From: Candidatus Saccharibacteria bacterium oral taxon 488
Lineage (GTDB): Bacteria > Patescibacteriota > Saccharimonadia > Saccharimonadales > Saccharimonadaceae
Assembly: GCA_005697215.1 (NCBI GenBank)
Contig: CP040003.1
Location: 372,001-436,000 of the forward strand
Direction of reading: 5' to 3'
Length of the DNA: 64,000 nt
This document shows positions 43,747 to 51,808 of the stretch, piece after piece. The number at the start of each line of letters is the position of its first letter. Within the stretch, counting starts at the first letter, position 1. The position numbers were made by a program, and so were the translations under genes. The notes under the pieces were generated by a model. That model was not told the DNA's origin and did not search any database. It worked only from the letters and a program-made list of their open reading frames with translations.

Positions 43747-45210
43747 TTACAAGAGGGACGAGCGTCGTTTTTTCGACTTTTTCTTGGTCAGTTCGTCTGG
43801 GTCAAAGTTGTCATAAGTAACCATCAGAGCGCGCGAGTTGAGCTGGCGTAGTGACTCGAGGCCGACTGAGACTACGATGAGCAGCCCGGTACCGCCGATC
43901 GACAGGCGTGAGCCGCGGATTGCCGCTAGGTGATACATCAAATATTCAGCGACAAACGGCAAGATGGCGATGACGCCGAGGACGATTGAACCGAACAAAA
44001 TTAAACGATTGACGGTGCGCATCAGATACTTTTCGGTTTGTTCACCGGGTCGAACACCCTCGATAAAGCCGCCCTGCTTTTGCAGATTCTCAGCGATTTC
44101 GTTGGCGTTAAAGACGATCCCGGTGTAGAAGTAGGTAAAGGCAATAACCAAGAGGAAATACAGCGTCGGGTAAATGAACGCCTCCCAGGTACTGCCGGTA
44201 AAGGAGCCTGGGTTGGGTGCCTGGAACCACGTGATCAGGGTGTTAGCAGTGTTTTGCAGGTTTGGATTGCCTGATGCCTTCATGACTTGGCCGATGAATT
44301 GCGGCAAGCTGAGGAAGGCGACGGCAAAGATGACCGGGATGACGCCGGCAGCGATTAGCTTGACCGGCAGGATGCTCTTGATACCACCGTAGCTGGAGTT
44401 GCCGTGGATACGCTTGGCGTAGTTGATAGTGATGACGCGCTGGGCTTCATTAATTTTCACCAGGAAATAGAGAACGATGAGTGAGGCGATAGCCATGATC
44501 ACCACCAGCCAAAAGACGGTTGGATTGACCGGCAGGGTAAACCAGTTAAAGACGTTCAGTCCGCCAGCCGAGGTGTTGCCGAGCGACGAGATGAGTGAGC
44601 CGAGCATCTGCGGGATCTGGCTGATGATACCAGCGAAAATCAAGATCGAAATACCATTGCCGATACCCTGCTCGGTAATCAATTCACCCAGCCACATGAG
44701 CAGTACCGAACCAGCCGTCATCGCCGTCACGCCAACTGTCCACTCAAGCATCGTCGGGTCGCTCAGCGTGGTCGTACCGCCAGCCAGCACTGTCTGGCGC
44801 AACAGGAATATAAAGGCGATTGACTGGACGATAGCCAGCGGGATGGTCAGCCGCCGCGTCCACTGCTGGATCTTACGCCTACCCGATTCACCGTCCTTGT
44901 GTAGCTCTTCGAGCTTCGGGATGGCCTTGGTGAGGAGCTGAGTGATGATGCTGGCGGTAATGAATGGACTGAGCCCAACCAGCACGAGTGAAAAGCTTGC
45001 CAGCGCGCCACCCGAAAGCAAGTTCAAGAACCCACCGAGGTCAGTCTGTCCCAGCGCTGCTGCCAGTGCCGTCTTCATCTGTGTCGGATTCGCCAGCGGC
45101 ACCGGAATATGCGCCAGCATTCGATACACTACAATAATACCCACCACAATGGCCAGGCGTTTCTGCATATCTTTATTTTTCAGCGACCGGAAAATTATTC
45201 TCCAATTCAT
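43747..45210 (-). CDS. secY: preprotein translocase subunit SecY
   Basis: 487 residues with ten predicted helices. Helix 1 is preceded by NKDMQKRLAIVVGIIVVYRMLAHIPVPLANP, and the plug region is GGFLNLLSGGALASFSLVLVGLSPFITASI. The cytoplasmic loop near RVITINYAKRIHGNSSYGG is conserved. GAGGGG lies 7 nt before the ATG, behind TGTATAAT about 50 nt upstream, so secY begins a new unit. Confidence 0.96.
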   Translation of the reverse strand: MNWRIIFRSLKNKDMQKRLAIVVGIIVVYRMLAHIPVPLANPTQMKTALAAALGQTDLGGFLNLLSGGALASFSLVLVGLSPFITASIITQLLTKAIPKLEELHKDGESGRRKIQQWTRRLTIPLAIVQSIAFIFLLRQTVLAGGTTTLSDPTMLEWTVGVTAMTAGSVLLMWLGELITEQGIGNGISILIFAGIISQIPQMLGSLISSLGNTSAGGLNVFNWFTLPVNPTVFWLVVIMAIASLIVLYFLVKINEAQRVITINYAKRIHGNSSYGGIKSILPVKLIAAGVIPVIFAVAFLSLPQFIGQVMKASGNPNLQNTANTLITWFQAPNPGSFTGSTWEAFIYPTLYFLLVIAFTYFYTGIVFNANEIAENLQKQGGFIEGVRPGEQTEKYLMRTVNRLILFGSIVLGVIAILPFVAEYLMYHLAAIRGSRLSIGGTGLLIVVSVGLESLRQLNSRALMVTYDNFDPDELTKKKSKKRRSSLL

Positions 45211-45348
45211 GTTTTAGCCCCTCATAGTCACTAACAATTCTTAACTCTGTTAATTATACATGACCGCGGCCAATATTTCCATACTAAAAACATAAAAGCA
45301 CATGCGCTATAATTGAATTAATACAATAATGCAAGATTGAGGTGTCAT

Positions 45349-46053
45349 ATGCAACAACGTCCCGAAACTCCAGTAATTCCATCGCCAATGCCGCAGCTAA
45401 GCCCAGAATTACCGCCACAGTATCCACCAAAGAAAAGTAAGCTATGGCTGTGGATTACGCTGGCGATTGTCGGCGTGTTGGCGATAGTCGGGATTATCAT
45501 AACAATTATTATTGTGTCGAATAACTCCACTTCTTCAGCTGATACAACAACTTCACGTCAGCGAGCGACCAAGCCTGATAAGAATAATGACAATGAGGAG
45601 GATGAAGACAATCAGCAAGGCTCAACTACGAAGGCCACAAAATGCCTAACGTCTGCAGATTTTCGAAGATCTGGCTATACGCACGTAAAGGATGGCTATT
45701 TTGTGTTAGAGAACGGCAAATTTAACTTTCGTAGCATTCTCTTTAAGCCAGATTCAACGCAATACCAACGTGGAACTTCCAATGTTGAAATGGCTAAGCT
45801 AGGAATGCTTTACAAATTTAATACTGACAAGCAATTTTCGATTGAACTGGTTCCTAATGAGACGGGCGAGGACTCAAAGCTGGCTTTGGAGCGTGCCGAT
45901 AAGATTAAGCACGATTTGGTATCTAATGGAATTCCAGAGCGTAAGATTACTGTTTCTGAGCCAATAGTCGCCACCCATGATACTAGCGATGATACGGCCG
46001 ACAGACGTGTAACGATTTATTTCGTTGCACCGCAGAAATGTAGCGAAAAGTAA
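45349..46053 (+). CDS. single-helix membrane protein with OmpA-C-like domain
   Basis: 234 residues. A Pro-rich cytoplasmic N-terminus (about 30 residues) is followed by one helix (LWLWITLAIVGVLAIVGIIITIIIV) and an Asp/Asn/Glu-rich linker. The C-terminal domain (about 105-234) has SKLALERADKIKHDLVSNGIPERKITV and DDTADRRVTIYF, resembling the OmpA/MotB peptidoglycan-binding fold. GAGGTG lies 5 nt before the ATG. It is inserted on the opposite strand between two ribosomal sub-clusters. Binding of peptidoglycan is inferred. Confidence 0.7.
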   Translation: MQQRPETPVIPSPMPQLSPELPPQYPPKKSKLWLWITLAIVGVLAIVGIIITIIIVSNNSTSSADTTTSRQRATKPDKNNDNEEDEDNQQGSTTKATKCLTSADFRRSGYTHVKDGYFVLENGKFNFRSILFKPDSTQYQRGTSNVEMAKLGMLYKFNTDKQFSIELVPNETGEDSKLALERADKIKHDLVSNGIPERKITVSEPIVATHDTSDDTADRRVTIYFVAPQKCSEK

Positions 46054-46074
46054 TCCGACTCACCAAGACAAAAG

Positions 46075-46104
46075 AAAATCCCCTTCTCTTACAAAGGGGA
46101 TTTT
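46075..46104. terminator. bidirectional terminator between the OmpA-like gene and rplO
   Basis: AAAATCCCCTT and AAGGGGATTTT pair in both orientations with T-rich ends on each strand. It serves convergent genes at 46053 and 46123. Confidence 0.85.
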
Positions 46105-46122
46105 ATAGTCACCAAAGGAAGA

Positions 46123-46596
46123 TTATTTTTCTTCGGCTTCTTTCATGCTTTGGCGCAGTGGCGTTGCGACTTTCTCAAATGAGCCGCCGGCTTTTTCAAT
46201 CGCTTTGACAACTGAAGCGGAAGCAGCTTGTACTTTCAAGTCAACCCTGGCTTTCAATTCACCGCGGGCGATCACCTTGACCGTGTGGAACGGCGTGGCA
46301 ATGTAGCCTTCGGTAAACAGCACTGCATTGTCAACGGTTTTGCCGTCAAAGGCGTTCAAGTGATCTAGGTAGACTACCTGAGCTGGTGTACGCAGACTCT
46401 TGAAGCCGCGAACTTTTGGCACAGCCTGAGCCAATGGACGCTGACCACCCTGGAACATGGCGCGAAGCTTTTTACCAGTGCGGGCGTTCTGACCTTTGGT
46501 ACCACGACCAGCGGTTTTACCCTGGCCAGCAGCGATACCGCGACCAACGCGCTTTTTATTCTTGTTTGCTGAAACTTGGAGATCGTTGTATTTCAT
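46123..46596 (-). CDS. rplO: 50S ribosomal protein L15
   Basis: 157 residues. It has KKRVGRGIAAGQGKTAGRGTKGQNARTGKK, the flexible Gly/Arg-rich arm that penetrates rRNA. It follows rpsE directly (1-nt overlap); rpmD, the usual gene between them, is missing. Confidence 0.96.
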   Translation of the reverse strand: MKYNDLQVSANKNKKRVGRGIAAGQGKTAGRGTKGQNARTGKKLRAMFQGGQRPLAQAVPKVRGFKSLRTPAQVVYLDHLNAFDGKTVDNAVLFTEGYIATPFHTVKVIARGELKARVDLKVQAASASVVKAIEKAGGSFEKVATPLRQSMKEAEEK

Positions 46597-47186
46597 TACT
46601 TAGCCTCCTTTTTAGCAACTTTTTTGACTGGCTGAGCATTGAGCCATTCTTCGCGCGGAACCAATGATTTCAATGCTTCAATGGTTGCATAGGCGATGTT
46701 CACCTTGTTGGTTGAACCGAGTGACTTGGTCAGCAGGTTGCGAACACCAGTTACGCCGATGATCTGTCGCACCACACCACCAGCGATAATACCGGTACCA
46801 GGAGCGGCTGGCTTGATTAGCACTCGGGCACCTGAGAACTTAACTTCGCTGTCGTGTGGAATGGTCTCGCCGTTCAGCGGCAAGGTGATCAAGTGCTTCT
46901 CGGCAACTGAGGTTGCCTTGGCGACAGCAGCTTGCACGTCGGCACCTTTGGCTACACCAACACCAACCTTATCCTTGCGGTTACCGACAACCACCAACGC
47001 CTTAAAGCGGAAACGGCGGCCACCCTTTACCACGCGGCTCACGCGGTCAATGTTGATTACCAATTCTTCAAACTCTTTTGGTGCGTCATCACGCACATTT
47101 CGCCGGTCATCGCGGCGACCGCCACGCGGACTGCGAGGCCGGCGGCCTTCTGCGCGTGGGGTAGTATTTGCAGCTTGTTCTGCCAT
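46596..47186 (-). CDS. rpsE: 30S ribosomal protein S5
   Basis: 196 residues. A basic, Arg-rich N-terminal tail precedes the dsRNA-binding-like domain (LVINIDRVSRVVKGGRRFRFKALVVVGNRKDKVGVGVAKG). The start at 47186 was chosen because GGAG lies 7 nt before it, inside the end of rplR. Confidence 0.95.
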   Translation of the reverse strand: MAEQAANTTPRAEGRRPRSPRGGRRDDRRNVRDDAPKEFEELVINIDRVSRVVKGGRRFRFKALVVVGNRKDKVGVGVAKGADVQAAVAKATSVAEKHLITLPLNGETIPHDSEVKFSGARVLIKPAAPGTGIIAGGVVRQIIGVTGVRNLLTKSLGSTNKVNIAYATIEALKSLVPREEWLNAQPVKKVAKKEAK

Positions 47187-47187
47187 A

Positions 47188-47538
47188 CTAGAACTCCAAT
47201 CCTTCTTGGCGCGCAGCATCAGCCAATGCCTTCAAGCGACCAGCGTACTGGCGGCCGTTACGGTCAAAGACGACTGCGCTAATTTTACTTTTCTTTGCTT
47301 TCTTAGCAATTTCCGTACCGATGGTAGCGCATTTTTCGCTCATCGTACCTTTTGCTTTGGTGCCAACGGTGGTTGCGGCAGCCAATGTCTTGCCGGCGAC
47401 GTCGTCGATCAGCTGAACACTGACGTGCATGTTGCTGATGGTGACCGTCAGGCGTGGGCGCTCTGCAGTACCTGAAACTTTCGCGCGAACGCGGTTTTTG
47501 CGAAGAGCGCGGTTGAGTAATTTCTTGTTCTCAGTCAT
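47188..47538 (-). CDS. rplR: 50S ribosomal protein L18
   Basis: 116 residues. RKNRVRAKVSGTAERPRLTVTISNMHVSVQLIDDVAGKTLAAA and the C-terminal FDRNGRQYAGRLKALADAAREGL-like region bind 5S rRNA. It follows rplF by 2 nt. Confidence 0.96.
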   Translation of the reverse strand: MTENKKLLNRALRKNRVRAKVSGTAERPRLTVTISNMHVSVQLIDDVAGKTLAAATTVGTKAKGTMSEKCATIGTEIAKKAKKSKISAVVFDRNGRQYAGRLKALADAARQEGLEF

Positions 47539-47540
47539 GA

Positions 47541-48080
47541 TTACTTACCTGTCTTTCCTGCTTTGCGCAAAATCTGCTCGTCAGCGTACTTGATACCCTT
47601 GCCCTTGTATGGTTCAGGCTTCTTCAGCGCGCGGATTTCCGCAGCGACTTGACCGACTTGCTGTTTATTGATACCGCTAACGATGATGGTCATCTTTTCA
47701 TTGGTAACGGTGATACCCTCTGGGGCTTTATATTTGACTGGGTGTGAAAACCCGAGCGCCATTTCCAGCTCATTATTGCTGGAGCTCACGCGGAAACCGA
47801 CACCATTGACCTCGAGACGCTTCTCGTAGCCCTTGGTGACGCCGATTACCATGTTGTTGATCAGCGCGCGCATCAGACCGTGCTGGGCGCGAGCAGTTTT
47901 GGACTCATCCTTCGGATGAACCGTGACTTGTCCGTCTTCGACTTTCACCTCAACTGCTGGCGTGATGAATTGCGTCAATTCACCTTTCGGGCCCTTTACG
48001 ACCACATCACCAGAGTCAACCGTGATTGTCACACCGGCCGGAATAACCACCGGCAGTTTTCCGATTCGACTCAGACTCAT
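47541..48080 (-). CDS. rplF: 50S ribosomal protein L6
   Basis: 179 residues. SRIGKLPVVIPAGVTITVDSGDVVVKGPKGELT opens the first domain, and the C-terminal signature PEPYKGKGIKYADEQILRKAGKTGK is complete. It begins the rplF-rplR-rpsE-rplO sub-cluster and is separated by about 3 kb of unrelated genes from rpsH, its usual predecessor. Confidence 0.96.
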   Translation of the reverse strand: MSLSRIGKLPVVIPAGVTITVDSGDVVVKGPKGELTQFITPAVEVKVEDGQVTVHPKDESKTARAQHGLMRALINNMVIGVTKGYEKRLEVNGVGFRVSSSNNELEMALGFSHPVKYKAPEGITVTNEKMTIIVSGINKQQVGQVAAEIRALKKPEPYKGKGIKYADEQILRKAGKTGK

Positions 48081-48164
48081 TACTCACCTTTCGTGTGATT
48101 TGATATTAACCTAGGTATTTTAGCATAGATTAGAGGTGAAATGCAAGGTTTTTGATCGTCCTGC

Positions 48165-48695
48165 TTAGTTACCGTACGGAATGAGTAGAACAATCGCCAA
48201 AATGCCGAGAGCAATATATGTTGCTAGCGCAGCCTTGGTTAAATACGGTTCTGTCATGGTGTAGATTTTACGCACTTCGTAATAATCCCATAGCCGCCAA
48301 CCAGAGATCATTAAAAGAATACCAGCGAAGATACTTAAATAGCCGCTGACATCAATATGCCAAAGAAAGTTTGATGCATCAACTGGAGCAATGAATGTAG
48401 CCACCGCCATTGTCGACCAGAAGCGTGCCTGTGGCTTTTGTCCGACAGCAATAAAGCAGGCAGCGGCGACCATGATTAACTCAACGAGAGGGTTTTCCAT
48501 AAATAGTACCTGAATATAATAACTAGGAACTCCTTGCCTGGGGTCAGCACTGCCAATAAGCCAACCTATTCCGTACAGTAGCGGCACTATAACGACAATA
48601 GATAACGAGAAGGGTAGAATATCAACAATGAAGACATCTTTGACGGTTATTTCTGCTTGGTTTGACGTTTTTGTCATATGGAGGAAGCTACGCAT
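48165..48695 (-). CDS. hypothetical membrane protein, 176 aa
   Basis: Five predicted helices, at about residues 22-47, 65-85, 92-110, 115-135 and 152-172. No recognised motif. The start at 48695 was chosen because TATACT ends 8 nt upstream. It lies just downstream of the second M16-like gene on the same strand (27 nt), so it may belong to that module in this copy; the first copy has no such partner visible. Confidence 0.55.
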   Translation of the reverse strand: MRSFLHMTKTSNQAEITVKDVFIVDILPFSLSIVVIVPLLYGIGWLIGSADPRQGVPSYYIQVLFMENPLVELIMVAAACFIAVGQKPQARFWSTMAVATFIAPVDASNFLWHIDVSGYLSIFAGILLMISGWRLWDYYEVRKIYTMTEPYLTKAALATYIALGILAIVLLIPYGN

Positions 48696-48722
48696 ATGAT
48701 TACAGTATAGCAAAATATATTC

Positions 48723-49658
48723 TTAAATATCGTAAACGTCTATCTCGATCGCCTTAAGTATCTGCCCGATTAGCTTATTGTCTGCCATCTTTAGCCATCC
48801 TTCGCCACCAATAACGCAGCCGCCGAGGATTGAATTCAGCGTATCTCTACCCAACAATACTTGCTCGTAGTTATGCGAGCACCTAACCAGCGCTGCCTGC
48901 AAATTATCGCAAAACGACGACGCTGATAAAAATTGCATATATTCCATGAATTCGCGCTTTAACTGGTCGACTATATTATCGTCTTTCTTGATTAGCCCAA
49001 GGAACATTCGATAACCAACCGACTTTGACGCTTCCGACCATTGATCGCCGCGATCGTATACTGTATGTTTTTCACGAATCATCACTAAAAAGTTAAGCGC
49101 CACAGCCTGTATGACAACCGCCGCCAGCGCTTGATCAACTGGCGATTGGATATATTTTTCATCAACCGAATATTCTAAAACATATTCAGGAAAAAGATTT
49201 TTGGACTCTACGCCATATTTTATGTATGGCATACAAAAGAGTGTATTTACAGAGCTTTTATCATCAGCTTTGCGATACGTTATATCACTTTGCTGACGCC
49301 ATGCAGAAGACTGCACTGAACTTAATTTATGTAGTAATTTATCTTGTACTAACTCTGTCACTAAGCGATTCATCTCTATTCCGCACTCGGCAGCCGCCCG
49401 CAGGGCAGCGCTTCCCGGAATATCCCTTTTGTCGAATAGTCGCAGTGCTTCATTGTAAGCGTCTTGCGCCTCTGGGTTGTGGAATTCAGCATCCATAAAA
49501 CAAGTGTCGCCGTACGTTTTTGCCGTTAAGGTAATATCGCTTGAAATAAAAAATCCTTTGTCTTGAAGATATTTCAAAACATACTGGGCAAGCAAATGCT
49601 CGTAGACGTGAGCTAGCAAGCCATTATCTTTTGATATTTTGTATAGCGATGAGTACAT
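48723..49658 (-). CDS. M16-like metallopeptidase-fold protein (HxxEH), copy 2
   Basis: 311 residues. HVYEH (H17, E20, H21) lies near the N-terminus, with E91 and E95 70-74 residues beyond in an AAECGIEMNRLV helix. The first copy (20-931) has the same order: short strand, HxxEH by residue 25, acidic EM pair near residue 95, total length near 300. Overall identity appears low. It is again about half an M16 chain with no secretion signal. The start at 49658 is preferred over one inside the upstream hairpin. It sits within the ribosomal super-operon. Confidence 0.68.
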   Translation of the reverse strand: MYSSLYKISKDNGLLAHVYEHLLAQYVLKYLQDKGFFISSDITLTAKTYGDTCFMDAEFHNPEAQDAYNEALRLFDKRDIPGSAALRAAAECGIEMNRLVTELVQDKLLHKLSSVQSSAWRQQSDITYRKADDKSSVNTLFCMPYIKYGVESKNLFPEYVLEYSVDEKYIQSPVDQALAAVVIQAVALNFLVMIREKHTVYDRGDQWSEASKSVGYRMFLGLIKKDDNIVDQLKREFMEYMQFLSASSFCDNLQAALVRCSHNYEQVLLGRDTLNSILGGCVIGGEGWLKMADNKLIGQILKAIEIDVYDI

Positions 49659-49690
49659 TCTCTTTGCTGTTCTCTGGAAATAAGGAGATA

Positions 49691-49720
49691 CCCGCCCAGA
49701 CACTTGTATGTCTGGGCGGG
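49691..49720 (-). terminator. perfect 12-bp GC hairpin between small gene and M16-like gene
   Basis: CCCGCCCAGACA (49691-49702) and TGTCTGGGCGGG (49709-49720) with a 6-nt loop. No U tract follows; the next bases lead toward the M16-like start. It corresponds in position to the hairpin at 955-990. Confidence 0.55.
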
Positions 49721-49747
49721 GGAGTGCGTTGTAAAAAACAACGAACT

Positions 49748-49763
49748 CCTAGGGCCCTAGGAA
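49748..49763. repeat. perfect 16-bp palindrome after the small-gene stop
   Basis: TCCTAGGGCCCTAGGA is its own reverse complement and begins directly at the TAG stop of the small gene. A palindrome without a loop favours a DNA-binding site over an RNA hairpin. Binding is inferred. Confidence 0.4.
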
Positions 49764-49943
49764 CTATCCCTGACCCCTGCTCTTGCTCCCGCTCTGGCTG
49801 ATAGACGCACCGTTGTGCGGGTTGCTCTCGCCGAACTTGGAGCTGCCGCGAGCCTGCTGTGCCGCCTTACGAGCGGCGCTCTGCGCACGGGACTGTGCGC
49901 TCTTGCTGGCGCGGGGAGTGAAGTTGGGCTTCGCCTTTGCCAA
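49764..49943 (-). CDS. small basic disordered protein, module copy 2 (TTG start)
   Basis: 59 residues, very rich in Ser, Ala, Gln, Lys and Arg, starting MAKAKPNFTP and containing KFGES. No Cys, Trp, signal peptide or helix long enough to cross a membrane. The TTG at 49943 has AGGGGG 8 nt upstream. C/G-ending codons match those of the other small gene (1001-1234) and differ from the flanks. The M16-like gene follows across a hairpin, as in copy 1. Function unknown. Confidence 0.6.
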   Translation of the reverse strand: MAKAKPNFTPRASKSAQSRAQSAARKAAQQARGSSKFGESNPHNGASISQSGSKSRGQG

Positions 49944-49964
49944 GCGAATCGCCCCCTTTCTCTC

Positions 49965-49976
49965 TCAGATAGTCAC
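49965..49976 (-). promoter_or_regulatory. minimal upstream ORF (GTG ACT ATC TGA) before the small gene
   Basis: GCGGAGG lies 5 nt before a GTG, a good ribosome binding site. The reading frame stops after three codons at TGA and is in frame with the TTG start 33 nt downstream. It may couple or limit translation of the small protein. Confidence 0.4.
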
Positions 49977-49997
49977 GGTACCTCCGCAACTTATTCA

Positions 49998-50049
49998 ATA
50001 ATAGCACATATATATCGGATTAGCGATAGTTCGTAAATTGCTATATACT
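49998..50049. promoter_or_regulatory. divergent promoters for the small protein and the CYTH protein
   Basis: On the minus strand TGCTATTAT (-10 at 50003-49998) directs the small gene with a leader of about 47 nt. On the plus strand TATACT (50044-50049) directs the CYTH gene with a leader of about 25 nt. Confidence 0.5.
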
Positions 50050-50082
50050 TTTGGTATTGCATAATTGAGCTGGAGGTTCCAT

Positions 50083-50661
50083 CTGGCAGAGCAGTATGAA
50101 ATAGAACGTAAGCGTAAGTTTGCGGGCAATTTGGAAGTGTTTATTGCACAACTGAGTTCTCAGGGATTTTCCTTAGTTGATGAAACTACTGAGATTGGTA
50201 GCTACTATTCTCGGTCTGACGTTGATTTCATGCAGACAGTTGAATGTTTGCGGGTTCGACAGCGTAATGATTTTGCCGAGATAACCTATAAGCCACCGAC
50301 CAATCAGCGTACGCGCACTGAGGATGGAGTTATCGTCAAGCCAGAAACTAATCTGCCAGTCAATCCAGAGAATGCGGCCGTCGCTAAGCAGCTGCTAACA
50401 AATCTTGGTATGGTGAAATTGGTTGAGGTCAATAAGTTTCGACGGATATTTAAGTACGATGATGAACCGGGGTTGACGATTGCTATTGATGAGATTAGCG
50501 GTGCGGGTGTTTTCGTAGAAACGGAAATCATCAGTGAGGATAAAGAGTTGGCGCTGCGGCAAATTGAGGATGTTGAAGCGCGGATAGGAGTTCAGGAGTT
50601 TGAAATCATCACTCAGCCGTATCGTGATATTTGCATGGATATATCTTTGAAAGGTTGCTAG
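50083..50661 (+). CDS. CYTH-domain protein (class IV adenylate cyclase/triphosphatase-like)
   Basis: 192 residues. The family's ExExK signature appears as YEIERKRKF at the N-terminus, followed by LRVRQRNDFAEITYK and AIDEISGAGVFVETEI, which line the triphosphate tunnel. Substrates in the family include ATP and thiamine triphosphate. The start is unusual: CTG at 50083 has GGAGG 6 nt upstream, while the only other candidate, TTG at 50065, has no ribosome binding site. The 3' end overlaps the convergent NUDIX gene by 53 nt. Confidence 0.8.
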   Translation: MAEQYEIERKRKFAGNLEVFIAQLSSQGFSLVDETTEIGSYYSRSDVDFMQTVECLRVRQRNDFAEITYKPPTNQRTRTEDGVIVKPETNLPVNPENAAVAKQLLTNLGMVKLVEVNKFRRIFKYDDEPGLTIAIDEISGAGVFVETEIISEDKELALRQIEDVEARIGVQEFEIITQPYRDICMDISLKGC

Positions 50662-51049
50662 CTAGCGTAGAATCCAATTTTTCTTGTTTGATTTCATGAA
50701 TATCGAAATAGTTAAAGTTTGAAACTTCATCTGTTTTACGAGGTGCCGTTAGTAGAGTAACTTTGTAGGCAATAATCAGAACAGGGTCATCGAACTTTGT
50801 ATTCCAAGTTGGAATAATCAAGGGATTTTCTGTAGAGACTTTGACATCTGCTTCTAATTCTTCCAAAAACTCTCGTTTCAACGCTTCTATAACACCCTCA
50901 CCATGTTCCAGGCCGCCGCCAGGAAGATCCCATGAGTCACTTCTCTCTTGAACAAACAGTAGCTTGCCTGAATAATCACGCACCAATCCCTTGACTACTA
51001 CTCGATATGCTGATGATATGTTTTTTAATATTTCAATCTCCTTATGCAA
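50609..51049 (-). CDS. NUDIX hydrolase
   Basis: 146 residues. The NUDIX box is complete: GGGLEHGEGVIEALKREFLEELEADV matches G-x5-E-x7-REUxEExxU. It would hydrolyse a nucleoside diphosphate linked compound. The start is TTG at 51049, 7 nt after TACACT, suggesting leaderless initiation from a non-ATG codon. It is convergent with the CYTH gene, with overlapping ends. Confidence 0.82.
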   Translation of the reverse strand: MHKEIEILKNISSAYRVVVKGLVRDYSGKLLFVQERSDSWDLPGGGLEHGEGVIEALKREFLEELEADVKVSTENPLIIPTWNTKFDDPVLIIAYKVTLLTAPRKTDEVSNFNYFDIHEIKQEKLDSTLASNLSKIYPCKYHDTAE

Positions 51050-51069
51050 TACGAAAAGTGTAGCATAAA

Positions 51070-51099
51070 AATAAACGCCCTACAACGAGGACGTTTATT
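51070..51099 (-). terminator. rpsH terminator
   Basis: AATAAACG and CGTTTATT form the stem, extended by CC/GG. TTTTTATG follows on the minus strand. It ends the S10/spc part that begins at rplC. Confidence 0.75.
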
Positions 51100-51116
51100 T
51101 TGTTCATTGCGATGTT

Positions 51117-51518
51117 TTAGTACACCTTCAGTAGCAACTCACCACCAAGTTTAGCCTTGGCTGCCTCAGCGCCAGTCATGACGCCTTTGGAGGTTGAGAT
51201 GAGTACCAGACCGCGGCCGCTTTTCACCTTTGGAATCTCGCTAGCGCCGACGTAAACGCGACGACCAGGTTTTGAGACACGGGTGATCTCGTTGATGGTG
51301 CTGTTGGTACCTTCTTCGTTGATGGTCACGACCAGCACGCCGCGAGGCTTGGCGTCCTCTAGTTTAACATCTGCAAGGTAGCCGTTTTTGACTAATTGTT
51401 CAGCGATGACTTTTTTCATCTTGCTGGACGGAACACGAACTTCCGTCTTGCCAACCAGTTTCGCATTGCGAATGCGCGTCAGAAGGTCGGCGATTGGGTC
51501 TGTAGTTTGCATAGACAT
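51117..51518 (-). CDS. rpsH: 30S ribosomal protein S8
   Basis: 133 residues. TDPIADLLTRIRNAKLVGKTEVRVPSSKMKKVIAEQL and the C-terminal signature SRGLVLISTSKGVMTG-like region are conserved. The start at 51518 has GGAG 8 nt upstream, inside the spacer after rpsN. Confidence 0.96.
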   Translation of the reverse strand: MSMQTTDPIADLLTRIRNAKLVGKTEVRVPSSKMKKVIAEQLVKNGYLADVKLEDAKPRGVLVVTINEEGTNSTINEITRVSKPGRRVYVGASEIPKVKSGRGLVLISTSKGVMTGAEAAKAKLGGELLLKVY

Positions 51519-51538
51519 TGTCGAATCTCCTTTCCTTC

Positions 51539-51808
51539 TTACCAACTACTCTTTGTTATGCCTGGGATTTCACCCTTGGCTGCTTTTTCGCGGAAATTGA
51601 TGCGGCTCAAGCCGAACTGGCGCATGTAGCCACGTGGACGGCCGGAAATGCTGTCGCGGTTCTTGTGCCGAGTTGGGCTCGAGTTGCGAGGTAATTTCTG
51701 CAAACCGTCGAGGTTGCCAAGCTCTTTGAGCTCAGCGCGCTTCGCAGCGTATTTTGCGATCATCTTCAGACGCTTTTTGTCGCGAGCGACCATTGATTTC
51801 TTAGCCAT
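51539..51808 (-). CDS. rpsN: 30S ribosomal protein S14, Cys-free long form
   Basis: 89 residues. [33 protein letters not shown] is the family C-terminus. The CxxC...CxxC zinc site of the short form is replaced by Ser/Thr/Arg residues ([12 protein letters not shown]), giving the zinc-free type. It overlaps the end of rplE by 1 nt. Confidence 0.95.
   Translation of the reverse strand: MAKKSMVARDKKRLKMIAKYAAKRAELKELGNLDGLQKLPRNSSPTRHKNRDSISGRPRGYMRQFGLSRINFREKAAKGEIPGITKSSW

Noticed and set aside
46696..47475. 259-codon ORF antisense to rpsE/rplR
   Set aside because: Mirror of two ribosomal genes with full conserved signatures.
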